From contig CAZSSH010000003.1 of the NCBI GenBank assembly GCA_964609825.1, positions 1 to 64,000 of the forward strand: a stretch of 64,000 bases of DNA. The letters run 5' to 3'. Made by a program: the position numbers and the translations under genes. The DNA comes from CAZSSH01 sp964609825 (GTDB lineage Bacteria; Verrucomicrobiota; Lentisphaeria; Victivallales; Victivallaceae). Positions 53,001 through 60,308 of the stretch are shown here, piece after piece. Positions within the stretch are counted from its first letter, which is position 1. Every line of letters begins with the position of its first letter. Under the pieces are notes generated by a model. The model did no database searches, was not told the origin of the DNA, and saw only the letters and a list, made by a program, of their open reading frames with translations.

Positions 53001-54487
53001 GTCGCGGGCTGATCAAAAACTTTGTCATTGCGCCCGCCCCAGTTGGCGTTAAAATTGGTCGGCGTTACCGGGATCGTTACTTCGACAATGCCCGGCTTGC
53101 TGAAATCGACTTTCTGGTGAAATTGGAACGTTTCGTCACCGGCGTCGCGCATCCGGAAACCGATGCCGGTCACCGGGCAATTGGCCGGGACATAAAATTT
53201 GAGCTTAACGGTGGCCGAGGTGAATTCCGGCAACTTGATCATCTTGCCCAGCACGAGCTCAATATAATTGGAGGCCGCCGGGGTCCAAACGATTTCAACC
53301 GCTTTGCCCGCATTGTCGGGAGCGTCGGCGACTTGCATTTTGTAGTTGTTTTTGTCGTTGGGAACATATTTGGTCATCCCGGCATTGACGTCAAAGCCGT
53401 CCTTGACTTTGGCCGCTGGAGCGGCTGCCGGAGCGGCGGACTGAGCTTTGTCGGCAGCGGAAGCGGCCTTGCCGTCAGCGGGAGTAATGGAGAGCGATTT
53501 GATAGCAATTTCGCTCGGAACGCCGGCGCGGTCGTAGTCAAAGGTGACGGCCTGGACGCGGATCGGGAAGTCCATGACTTTGTCGTTGCGCCCGCCCCAC
53601 GAACCGTTGGCGGAAGTCGGAGTTACCGGCCAAACGAGCTCAAATTCGCCGCCTTTTTTGAAATCATATTTGCTGGCGGTGCCGAACTGAAAGACTTCGC
53701 CCCCCGCGTCAACCACGCGAAACGAGACGCCCCAAAGGGGACTACCAGCCGGGACCTCGACCTTGGCCAGTGCTTTGGCCGCGGCAAATTGCTGTACGAT
53801 GGGCTGATCCTTTAAGGCGAGCTCGACATAAGGCGCCGCCTTGGGGTCAAACTGGACCTTGAGGCCTTTGTCATCGCCGGTCAATGGCGATTTGTCGCCG
53901 CCGGGAACAATCTTGGTGGCGCCCTTGGCCAAATCAATCGCTAGCGGCGTCCCGGCGACGGCTTCCGTCACATCGCAGGAAATCAGATAAATCACCGAAT
54001 CGGGGGCGGTGCGGTCGTAATCGACGCCGAAGCCGTAAAATTTAAGCGGCAGATCGATGACTTTGTTGTTTTTCTCCCCCCAGCTGGCGGCATCGAGACG
54101 AGAGAGGTCCCACTCAAGGGTAAACACCCCGCCCTTTTTAAAGTCAATATTTTGCAGATATTGAAAGGTTTCGTTTTCGGCATCCGACAAGCGCACTCCC
54201 ATCCGGGTCAGCGGGCAGCCGGGAGCGGCGTAAAATTTGGCCTTGATCTTGAGATTGGCCGAGGCAAAGGTCAACGGTTGATTCATCGTCCAAGCGATAT
54301 GATCGGAGGCGGTCGGGCTCCATTTGACGGCGAGCCCCTGACCGGAACCGTCCGGGAGCGCGGCCACGCCAAGTTTTTCCGGCGCCAGTTTGGGCGCGTG
54401 CCGGACGCCGCCCGCGGCAATATCCAGTGTTTCCGCCCCGGCCGCCATTGACAAGCAGGCCGCAGCCATCAACAAACTCTTTTTCAT
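50012..54487 (-). CDS. Large secreted clan GH-A glycosidase with three N-terminal repeats and C-terminal CBM9-like domain
   Basis: The 1,491-residue precursor has a signal peptide (MKKSLLMAAACLSMAAGA). Three beta-sandwich repeats of about 160 residues fill 20-540. Each carries a WGxxNxKVxDxP element followed by DYDR or DYRK, and an Ala/Pro linker at about 345-365 separates repeats 2 and 3. After further beta-domains comes a TIM barrel resembling GH39/GH5-type enzymes: RYWEVWNEPDLSG gives the acid/base E914, and WYANETAINSMGG gives the probable nucleophile E1018. The last 180 residues (WTGPGDLSANIYLSDTGSAL to GWIHIAPG) resemble a CBM9/DOMON-like sugar-binding domain. It probably attacks an extracellular polysaccharide whose mannose and uronate pieces feed the next two genes. 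Confidence 0.72.
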   Translation of the reverse strand: MKKSLLMAAACLSMAAGAETLDIAAGGVRHAPKLAPEKLGVAALPDGSGQGLAVKWSPTASDHIAWTMNQPLTFASANLKIKAKFYAAPGCPLTRMGVRLSDAENETFQYLQNIDFKKGGVFTLEWDLSRLDAASWGEKNNKVIDLPLKFYGFGVDYDRTAPDSVIYLISCDVTEAVAGTPLAIDLAKGATKIVPGGDKSPLTGDDKGLKVQFDPKAAPYVELALKDQPIVQQFAAAKALAKVEVPAGSPLWGVSFRVVDAGGEVFQFGTASKYDFKKGGEFELVWPVTPTSANGSWGGRNDKVMDFPIRVQAVTFDYDRAGVPSEIAIKSLSITPADGKAASAADKAQSAAPAAAPAAKVKDGFDVNAGMTKYVPNDKNNYKMQVADAPDNAGKAVEIVWTPAASNYIELVLGKMIKLPEFTSATVKLKFYVPANCPVTGIGFRMRDAGDETFQFHQKVDFSKPGIVEVTIPVTPTNFNANWGGRNDKVFDQPATVSGFGLDYRKVDGEAKLYLLDLSVEVSGGAPVASAKLLHTFGDTDLFRTLWGTATLSQGGNGMAVNRIGAESTLTERGYELFFYDALPLKIELEGELASGNNVRAEWFFRDAKNNVIKSGEQVFAANQGKLVFSLDSLKDAKLPLRIERLVLRSDAGQNAAVILRKATVFSAKPMQESVDFDILTDSRIHVLRKGFEKALKFAFTNTANVAGDYTFDVEMTNFDGKKVSQKFIGHLQPGETRVFAPELPLDQFGHWSVSAAVREASNPDSVYRVNRSFVYLDPAGPTPGRAPGFLLGVNCHISRWSKADRDREVEAVGICGAKVVRDSVDWSSIQPQRGVWNFGRMDDLTDSLLAQGVELQALFAFGAKWAAKPEFQDSKNWLDWSRNQPELNAWREYCRVMAERYRGKIRYWEVWNEPDLSGFNKMSLQEYVDLQKASYEEVKKVAPESLVMTGGFATMSDHPGRKSPTFQRDYLTLAKGYFDIHAYHEHGSFLAFAKMVDGRFLPMRKETDTTVPWYANETAINSMGGSERAQALTLFKKMLFSWARGSIGYTWYDMRDDGFDPLDGEHSYGMMTNDFFPKPVYAVFNMLAKNYTDAKFVRQLDIGDNRWLFELSSPAGILLPNWDESSFSSTLALAVKSDASSSAVIDLMGNARPQPVLDNVAMLEINQMPSTLRLDNATYAKILGPLLTVDSSGVAVTGKPFAVLVKMLNPLTAAHDYKLKIKSMPAGFSIAESERTVSVKAGGEGAGDFRFTAGPGFKVPYGTTAQMAIDYEISGTPWRGTLTVPVNPAVLIPLDKPGRPADFVLNERTQVVSLTAADPAMSHRIWTGPGDLSANIYLSDTGSALCLRADVTDDTHSQPERGFNGWKADNIQFAFQLPGQKGYWEIGLAQSDDGQPDIYVYQMPDGFSPAMVAKGLKLKTKLDGKVLYYDFEMDYTAVGITPAVMRHGFRFNLLVNDSDGQGRDGWIHIAPGIGENKNPDRFPFVMFEGK

Positions 54488-54503
54488 CTACCATACCCTC
54501 CTG

Positions 54504-55580
54504 TTAAATGTCTACGATTTTCCCCGGTCGGGAAATATCCGAAACGGACGACCGCTCCACCAGATACATCGGCACCAAAGCATGAAAAAATCGCTGCTTG
54601 CTGTCGAGGCATTTCTGCAATCCGGCAAAAAGTCTCCGGTTTTCTTCCTTAAAATCATAACCGATTGAAGTTAACGGCGGATCAAAGTCCGCGCCCTCGG
54701 GCGACCCGTCAAATCCGATCACACTCATTTGCCGCGGCACGGCGATTCCGTTTTCGCGCAACGCATTGACCACCCCCGGCACCGCAAAATCCGAGAGCAC
54801 AAACACGGCCGTATAATCCACCGTGCGATGCTCCAAATGTTTCATCATTGCATCATACGCCCGCCCCAAACTTGAGTCCTCGCTGTGGGTGCCGCAATCG
54901 AGCACTTCCACGCTTGCCCCCTGTAATTTTGCGTATTGGACAAAACTCTCCAAGCGCTCGACAATCCCGCCCACCGGGTACTCGGTGACCACCGCCAAAA
55001 GTTTGCGGTGCCCCTTGCCGAGCAAATACCGCGCCGCCAGCATGCCGCCTTGGATATTGTTGATGCTGAGCGTCCCAAACTCAGTATCCCCGAGGCAACT
55101 GTTAAAAAATACGCTGATGATTTTGCGCTGACTCAATATCTTTAAATCCTCGGGCGGCATCTCGGTTGCCGGGCGCATTGCCAGCAACACATCAGCGTGA
55201 TCCAAATCCAGCTGCGGCATCAATGGTTTCGACAAATCCGGCATCACTTTTTTGAGCGAAAACTCGGGGTGGCGGCGCACCGTTTCCTCAATCAGCCGCA
55301 CCCGCTCCAATTGCGCCTTGCCGGGCCAGTCCAGCGTCGCCAGCAAAATCCGCACCGCCGCCTCGCGACGGCTCACATTGCTGAAAATCCCCACCCGCGG
55401 CACACAGCTCAGCAATCCGTCGGCGGCCATCCGTCGCAAGGTGCCGTCCAGCACCCGTTTGTTGACGCCGAAACGCTCCATCAGCTCGCGGGCCGAGTAA
55501 AAGCGCTCGTTGACCCGGTAATGATCAAGCTCCCGGTCGAGCCGGGCGTACAATTCAATAATTTGCGTATCCAGTTTCAC
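54504..55580 (-). CDS. GntR-type regulator with LacI-like sensor domain
   Basis: The 358-residue protein has a short winged helix (ARELMERFGVNKRVLDGTL, then DGLLSCVPRVGIFSN) and a LacI-type sensor (DHADVLLAMRPATEMPPEDL, GTLSINNIQGGMLAARYLLG, VFVLSDFAVPGVVNALRENG, MSVIGFDGSPEG). The start is taken as the GTG at 55580 because GGAGAG lies 6 bp upstream and the fold begins there; the open frame continues upstream across the promoter. It heads the GH/GH38/PL22 operon, and a strong inverted repeat overlaps its own -35 box. Confidence 0.85.
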   Translation of the reverse strand: MKLDTQIIELYARLDRELDHYRVNERFYSARELMERFGVNKRVLDGTLRRMAADGLLSCVPRVGIFSNVSRREAAVRILLATLDWPGKAQLERVRLIEETVRRHPEFSLKKVMPDLSKPLMPQLDLDHADVLLAMRPATEMPPEDLKILSQRKIISVFFNSCLGDTEFGTLSINNIQGGMLAARYLLGKGHRKLLAVVTEYPVGGIVERLESFVQYAKLQGASVEVLDCGTHSEDSSLGRAYDAMMKHLEHRTVDYTAVFVLSDFAVPGVVNALRENGIAVPRQMSVIGFDGSPEGADFDPPLTSIGYDFKEENRRLFAGLQKCLDSKQRFFHALVPMYLVERSSVSDISRPGKIVDI

Positions 55581-55602
55581 GGCATTCTCTCCATGACTAC
55601 TT

Positions 55603-55647
55603 AATATAATATCAGTTGTACACAGATGCAACAAATACTGAGTACAA
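55603..55647 (-). promoter_or_regulatory. Promoter and inverted-repeat operator of the glycan operon
   Basis: On the minus strand TTGCAT, 17 bp, TATATT (55603-55631). An inverted repeat, TTGTACACAG-N12-CTGAGTACAA on the plus strand (55616-55647), covers the -35 box and spacer with 9 of 10 arm positions paired, so it is probably the autoregulatory operator. Confidence 0.65.
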
Positions 55648-55662
55648 TTTATTTGCAAAAAA

Positions 55663-55688
55663 AAGGCAACCGCAAATGCGATTGCCTT
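55663..55688 (-). terminator. Terminator of the trans-sulfuration gene at 55702-56898
   Basis: AAGGCAA pairs with TTGCCTT around an inner GCA/TGC stem; on the minus strand eight T follow. Confidence 0.85.
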
Positions 55689-55701
55689 AATCATTACGAG
55701 C

Positions 55702-56898
55702 TTAAAGGAAACTTTGCTCCAGATCGGCGATGATGTCCGCCGGGTCCTCCAAACCGACGGAAAAGCGAAAAATCCCGTCTCCGGCAAATTGTTTCCAAGA
55801 GACGAGCTGCGCTTCACTCAAATCAAACGTGGTCGCAAGCAAAGCCGCCGAGGGAAGATAAAACAACAGCGACCGGTGATGCCCCAGCGACACCGCATAA
55901 TGGATGACCTGCAACTTTTCGGCAAAACGGTATGCTTGCGCCACGGCGTCGCCGTGAATTTGAAAGGTCAGCATCCCGGAGAAATTATGCATCTGCCGCC
56001 TGGCCAGCTCGTGCTGCGGATGGGATGCAAGCCCCGGGTAAATCACCCGTTTGATCTTGGGGTGGCCCTCAAGATAACGGGCGATTTGCAGCGCGTTGGC
56101 CTCGTGCTCTTTCATCCGCAAAGGCAGCGTCGCCGCACCGCGCAAAATCAGCCAGGCGTTGAACGGACTCAAAGCGCCGCCGGTGCGGATCAAACTTTTG
56201 CGGCGAATGGGCTCAATGAGCTCAGCCGATCCGGCAATCGCGCCCCCCAAAGCATCGCCGTGACCGCAAATATATTTGGTCAAAGAATGGATCACATAAT
56301 CGGCCCCGAGCTCCAAGGGACGGGTAGCCAAGGGTGTGGCAAAGGTCGAGTCGACCGACAGCACCGCCCCCCTCTGATGGGCGATTTGGGCGGCTTCTTT
56401 GATATCAGTCAAACGCAGCAGCGGGTTGCACGGGGTCTCAAGGTGCACCCATTTGGTCCCGGGGGTCACCGCTTGACGCAGCGCGTCCAAGTCCGAGGTA
56501 TCGACACGGACGACCTCCAAGCCGAAGTTGGCAAACCACTCATTGGCGGTCTCCGAGACGGCGGCATAAGTAACATCGCTCAACACCACGCGGTCACCGG
56601 ATTTGATGAGCTGCATGGCGAGGGCAAAAAAGGCGGCCATGCCGCTTGCCAAAGCCACCGCATCCGGGGCATGCTCCAGGGCGGCAATTTTTTGCTCCAA
56701 CTGCCGGACGGTGGGATTACCCCACCTTGTATAGACAAACTGCATCTCTGTTGAAGCCGCCTCGGCCGAAAAGGCGATGTCCGCCCCCGCCGCAAAAGTG
56801 GTGGACATGACCAAATTGGGCGACGATGCCCCGGTTACCGGGTCGGGGGCCTCGCCCGCGTGGATTGCCAAAGTTGTGTCGCGCCATGATTTTTCCAT
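55702..56898 (-). CDS. Cys/Met metabolism PLP-dependent trans-sulfuration enzyme
   Basis: The 398-residue fold-type I PLP enzyme has VYTRWGNPTVRQLEQKIAAL, the PLP-stacking and phosphate regions ALASGMAAFFALAMQL and SDVTYAAVSET, VDSTFATPLATRP, and the Schiff-base Lys in VIHSLTKYICGHGDALGG. Family members include cystathionine gamma-synthase, O-acetylhomoserine sulfhydrylase, cystathionine gamma- and beta-lyases and methionine gamma-lyase; sequence alone does not decide. It is divergent from the thiS-thiF-CBS-CGL cluster and shares an operator motif with it. Confidence 0.85.
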   Translation of the reverse strand: MEKSWRDTTLAIHAGEAPDPVTGASSPNLVMSTTFAAGADIAFSAEAASTEMQFVYTRWGNPTVRQLEQKIAALEHAPDAVALASGMAAFFALAMQLIKSGDRVVLSDVTYAAVSETANEWFANFGLEVVRVDTSDLDALRQAVTPGTKWVHLETPCNPLLRLTDIKEAAQIAHQRGAVLSVDSTFATPLATRPLELGADYVIHSLTKYICGHGDALGGAIAGSAELIEPIRRKSLIRTGGALSPFNAWLILRGAATLPLRMKEHEANALQIARYLEGHPKIKRVIYPGLASHPQHELARRQMHNFSGMLTFQIHGDAVAQAYRFAEKLQVIHYAVSLGHHRSLLFYLPSAALLATTFDLSEAQLVSWKQFAGDGIFRFSVGLEDPADIIADLEQSFL

Positions 56899-56928
56899 AA
56901 TATCCCCCCCATTGAGTTACACTTCATC

Positions 56929-56957
56929 AATATACACTACCGTTTTAGTAGTTTCAA
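56929..56957 (-). promoter_or_regulatory. Promoter with operator, trans-sulfuration gene
   Basis: On the minus strand TTGAAA, 17 bp, TATATT. The spacer contains ACTAC-N7-GTAGT (56936-56952), matched by a second copy at the divergent promoter. Confidence 0.6.
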
Positions 56958-57038
56958 TACCAAAAATCAAAATATAACGGATTTTTTCAAGATAATATCC
57001 ATGCTCAAAATAAACTTTTTTCGGCTTTTCTAGAAAAT

Positions 57039-57071
57039 ACTACTTGACAAGTATTGTTTTTGTGATATATT
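57039..57071 (+). promoter_or_regulatory. Promoter with operator, thiS-thiF-CBS-CGL cluster
   Basis: TTGACA (57044-57049), 16 bp, TATATT (57066-57071). ACTAC-N7-GTATT (57039-57055) overlaps the -35 box. Confidence 0.6.
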
Positions 57072-57102
57072 GAATATTGCAAACAAAATCCGGAGATCAG
57101 TT

Positions 57103-57309
57103 ATGCCCAAAATCATTTACAACGGCAACTCGACCGAAGTTGCCCCCGACAGCACCATCGCTTCCCTTTTGGAGACGCGGCAGGTCAAGCGCAACCATTT
57201 GGTAATTGAGTACAACTCAGCCATCCTCTCGGGCCGCGACGCGCTGGAAAAGTATGCATTGGCCGACGGCGACCGCATCAGTCTTTTTTCCATGGTCGGC
57301 GGAGGTTAG
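57103..57309 (+). CDS. thiS: ThiS-like sulfur carrier protein
   Basis: The 68-residue ubiquitin-fold protein (IYNGNSTEVAPDSTIASLLE, LADGDRISLFSMVGGG) ends in the Gly-Gly needed for C-terminal thiocarboxylation. The ATG at 57103, with GGAGAT upstream, is chosen over one 11 codons earlier. In thiamine synthesis ThiS supplies sulfur for the thiazole. No other thi genes are nearby, and the operon continues with sulfur amino-acid genes, so a sulfur relay for Cys or homocysteine synthesis is an alternative. Confidence 0.85.
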   Translation: MPKIIYNGNSTEVAPDSTIASLLETRQVKRNHLVIEYNSAILSGRDALEKYALADGDRISLFSMVGGG

Positions 57310-57312
57310 CAT

Positions 57313-57912
57313 ATGGAGGTCAACCTTTATCTCAAAGATGACGAAAAAGCCATCCTCGGCCGCGCCAAAATCGGCGTCGCCGGCATCGGCGGACTTGGCT
57401 CCAATATTTTGTCCCACCTCGTCCGGAGCGGCATCAGTCAGTTTGTCGCCGCCGACTTTGACACCGTAAGTCACAGCAATCTCAACCGCCAATTTTTCTT
57501 TGCCGACCAAATCGGCAAACTCAAAACCGAGGCTGTGGCCGAAAACCTCCAAAGGATCAATCCCGACGTGGAGCTGGAGCTTCACCCGGTGCGTCTTACC
57601 GCTGACAACATCCAACGCATCTTTGCCGACTGCGATATCGTGGTCGAGGCTTTTGACAGCGCCGACGCCAAAACTTTGCTGATTGAGGAGTTGCGTGAGA
57701 GCGGCAAACCGATCGTCGCCGCAAGCGGTCTCGCCGGTTTCGGGCGCTCCAATTTGATCCAAGTGCGTCAAATCGGCAAGCGACTTTATCTTACGGGCGA
57801 CCTTGTTTCGGGGATTTCACCCGATCTCGCCCCCGCCTCGCCGCGGGTCGGCATCGCCGCCGCCATGCAGGCCAACACGGTGATCGCGCTGTTGCTCGGA
57901 CGGGAGGTTTGA
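57313..57912 (+). CDS. thiF: ThiF-family sulfur-carrier adenylyltransferase
   Basis: The 199-residue E1-like protein has the nucleotide-binding GVAGIGGLGSNILSHLVRSG, the Asp/Arg/Asn region AADFDTVSHSNLNRQFFFA and VEAFDSADAKTLLIEEL. It is the short ThiF type found beside ThiS in anaerobes. It adenylates the ThiS C-terminus before thiocarboxylation. The CXXC zinc knuckles of MoeB/E. coli ThiF are absent. It starts 3 bp after thiS. Confidence 0.87.
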   Translation: MEVNLYLKDDEKAILGRAKIGVAGIGGLGSNILSHLVRSGISQFVAADFDTVSHSNLNRQFFFADQIGKLKTEAVAENLQRINPDVELELHPVRLTADNIQRIFADCDIVVEAFDSADAKTLLIEELRESGKPIVAASGLAGFGRSNLIQVRQIGKRLYLTGDLVSGISPDLAPASPRVGIAAAMQANTVIALLLGREV

Positions 57913-57914
57913 TC

Positions 57915-58010
57915 ATGATTTTCGCCTTTTACCGCCACGCTTACAATTTAATTTATCCTTTTGGCCTTGCCGCCCTCCACGACGGCCGATGTTTTTTGAT
58001 TGCCCTTTGA
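57915..58010 (+). CDS. Possible 31-residue small ORF
   Basis: ATG at 57915 lies 8 bp after a strong GGGAGG site and 2 bp after the thiF stop. The product is short and hydrophobic with one Cys and resembles nothing I know. It may be a leader peptide or simply a chance frame in the 178-bp gap before the next gene. Confidence 0.25.
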   Translation: MIFAFYRHAYNLIYPFGLAALHDGRCFLIAL

Positions 58011-58090
58011 CCGCTTTACCCCACTCAAAGACCGGATTGTGTCCGGTCGCGCCAATCATAAAACATGAAACCATACAGGAAAATAAAAAA

Positions 58091-59047
58091 ATGCCATACT
58101 TTGCCAATGTCCTCGACGCCGTCGGTCACACTCCGTTAATTAAGTTGAACCGCCTCGGCAAACCCTTTGCCTCCAACATTTACGTCAAATTTGAGGCCAT
58201 GAATCCCGGCGGCTCGATCAAGGACCGCGCCGCCCGCCACATGATTGAGGAAGCCGAGGCACGCGGCTTGTTGCGCCCCGGCGGCACCATCATTGAGGCC
58301 ACCGCGGGCAACACCGGCGTCGGCCTCGCCCTCGCGGCGGCTGTCAAAGGCTACCGCCTCATCACCGTATTGCCCGACAAAATGAGCGACGAAAAAGTCG
58401 CCTTGTTAAAAGCTTTCGGCGCCGAGGTGGTGATGACCCCAACCGCCGTCGGCCCGGATTCGCCCGACAACTACATCCAAAAGGCCAAAGCCATCGCCGC
58501 TCAAATTCCCGGCAGCTGGCGCGCCGCCCAGTTTGAGAATTTCGACAACCCGACCGCCCACTATCACTCCACCGGGCCGGAGATCTGGAGCGATACCAAC
58601 GGCATCATTGATGTTTTGGTCGGCGGGATCGGCACCGGCGGCACGATTTCCGGCGCCGGGCGCTTCCTCAAGGAGAAAAACCCCAAGCTCACAATTGTCG
58701 GCGCCGACCCGGAGGGCTCGATCCTCTCAGGGGATCAACCGCGGTCGTTTAAAGTTGAGGGGATTGGCGAGGATTATTTCCCCGATACCTATGATCGCAC
58801 GATCGTCGACCAATTCTTTCGAATCTCCGACCGCGAATCGTTTGAAACGGCACGCAAACTCGCCCGTGAGGAGGGAATTTTTGCGGGCGGTTCCTCCGGG
58901 ACGGCGCTCGCAGCGGCGCTGCGTTATGCCGCAAGCATTGAGGAGTCGCAGGAAATCGTGGTGATTTTGCCCGACACCGGGCGCAATTATCTGAGTAAAA
59001 TTTACAACGATCAGTGGCTTGCCGACCATCATTTTGCCAACGCTTAA
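58091..59047 (+). CDS. PLP-dependent cystathionine beta-synthase-like / cysteine synthase
   Basis: The 318-residue fold-type II PLP enzyme has the Schiff-base Lys in NPGGSIKDRAARHM, the substrate loop EATAGNTGVGLA, GGIGTGGTISGAGRFLKEKN as phosphate cup, and EGIFAGGSSGTALAAAL at the PLP N1 side. The segment VEGIGEDYFPDTYDR with DRESFETARKL resembles catalytic domains of cystathionine beta-synthases. With the next gene it would give reverse trans-sulfuration from homocysteine to cysteine; O-acetylserine sulfhydrylase activity is the alternative. The start at 58091 follows AGGAAAAT. Confidence 0.85.
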   Translation: MPYFANVLDAVGHTPLIKLNRLGKPFASNIYVKFEAMNPGGSIKDRAARHMIEEAEARGLLRPGGTIIEATAGNTGVGLALAAAVKGYRLITVLPDKMSDEKVALLKAFGAEVVMTPTAVGPDSPDNYIQKAKAIAAQIPGSWRAAQFENFDNPTAHYHSTGPEIWSDTNGIIDVLVGGIGTGGTISGAGRFLKEKNPKLTIVGADPEGSILSGDQPRSFKVEGIGEDYFPDTYDRTIVDQFFRISDRESFETARKLAREEGIFAGGSSGTALAAALRYAASIEESQEIVVILPDTGRNYLSKIYNDQWLADHHFANA

Positions 59048-59060
59048 GGAGAAAACAATC

Positions 59061-60203
59061 ATGAAATTTGAAACCATCGCCATCCATGACGGCAACCTTC
59101 CCGAGCCCGGCACCGGTGCCGTGAGTGTGCCGATTTATCAAAGCACCACCTTTTATCAGGACGGGATCGGCCAACCGCGCGCCTTTGAGTACTCGCGCTC
59201 CGGCAACCCCACCCGCGCCGCGTGGGAAAACGCGATTGCCAAGCTGGAGGGGGGACGCTACGGTCTCGCTTACGCCTCCGGCTCGGCAGCGACGCTGGGG
59301 GTATTGCAGCCTTTGCTCCTTCCCGGCGACGAAATCATTGCCGGCAACGACACCTACGGCGGGACCTACCGCATTTTTGAAAAAATTCTGCGCCCCTACC
59401 GCATCCACACCAATTATGTCAATGCCGATAATTTGGCCGAATTCGCCGCCGCAATCACGCCGCGCACCAAACTCATCTGGGTCGAGACCCCGTCCAACCC
59501 GCTCTTAAAATTGATCGATTTGACGGCACTGTCCGAAATCGCCCGCAAAAATCAGATTTTGCTCGCAGTGGACAACACCTTTGCCACCCCCTATTTTCAG
59601 CAACCGCTCAACTTGGGGGCGCACATCGTCATCCACTCGACCACCAAATACATCGGCGGACACAGCGATGCGGTGGGCGGCGCGGCGGTGACCAGCGTGG
59701 AGGAGGTTTATCAAAAGCTCAAATTTTATCAAAACGCGGCGGGCGCCGTCCCCGGCCCGTTTGACAGCTGGCTCTTTTTGCGCGGTGTCAAAACCTTAAA
59801 AGTAAGAATGGAGACCCACGCCGCCAATGCGCTGGAGACCGCCCGCTTTTTGGAGAGCCACGTCGCCGTCGAAAAAGTCTATTATCCCGGCTTGCCGTCG
59901 CACCCCCAGCATGCGTTGGCGGCGCGCCAAATGAGCGGCTTCGGCGGCATGGTCAGCTTGGAGCTCAAAGGGGGCTTGGCAGCCGTCGAGCGCTTTGCCG
60001 TCAAAACCAAGTTGTTTTTGCTCGCCGAGAGCTTGGGCGGGGTCGAGTCGCTCTTGTGCTACCCGGCCCGGATGACCCACGCCTCAGTGCCGCTCGAAGA
60101 GCGGGCGCGGCGCGGCATCCGTGACAATTTGATCCGCCTCTCGGTCGGGATCGAAAACATTGAGGATTTGCTCGCAGATTTGGAGCAGGCGCTTCACGGT
60201 TAA
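59061..60203 (+). CDS. Cystathionine gamma-lyase/synthase-like PLP enzyme
   Basis: The 380-residue fold-type I PLP enzyme has FEYSRSGNPTRAAWENAIAK, the PLP motifs YASGSAATLGVLQPLL and NDTYGGTYRIF, VDNTFATPYFQQP, and the Schiff-base Lys in VIHSTTKYIGGHSDAVGG. It belongs to the gamma-lyase/gamma-synthase group. Its place 13 bp after the CBS-like gene favours cystathionine gamma-lyase. AAGGAG precedes the ATG at 59061, which is chosen over an upstream in-frame start inside the previous gene. Confidence 0.87.
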   Translation: MKFETIAIHDGNLPEPGTGAVSVPIYQSTTFYQDGIGQPRAFEYSRSGNPTRAAWENAIAKLEGGRYGLAYASGSAATLGVLQPLLLPGDEIIAGNDTYGGTYRIFEKILRPYRIHTNYVNADNLAEFAAAITPRTKLIWVETPSNPLLKLIDLTALSEIARKNQILLAVDNTFATPYFQQPLNLGAHIVIHSTTKYIGGHSDAVGGAAVTSVEEVYQKLKFYQNAAGAVPGPFDSWLFLRGVKTLKVRMETHAANALETARFLESHVAVEKVYYPGLPSHPQHALAARQMSGFGGMVSLELKGGLAAVERFAVKTKLFLLAESLGGVESLLCYPARMTHASVPLEERARRGIRDNLIRLSVGIENIEDLLADLEQALHG

Positions 60204-60231
60204 ATTATTGAAATTTCTTTGGAAACGGCTT

Positions 60232-60259
60232 TTGACTTTTGGCGGATGGCGGATATATT
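60232..60259 (+). promoter_or_regulatory. Promoter of the ferredoxin-nitroreductase gene
   Basis: TTGACT, 16 bp, TATATT, 49 bp before the start codon. Confidence 0.55.
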
Positions 60260-60308
60260 ATCCGTTGTCAAGTCAAATTCAAACTCCGTTTTGTAAGGAA
60301 ATTATATC

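Noticed and set aside
57039..57055. The sulfur-gene operator as another NifA-type site
   Set aside because: Spacing is N7, not N6, the promoters are sigma70-type with the motif overlapping -35/-10, and no sigma54 box is present.
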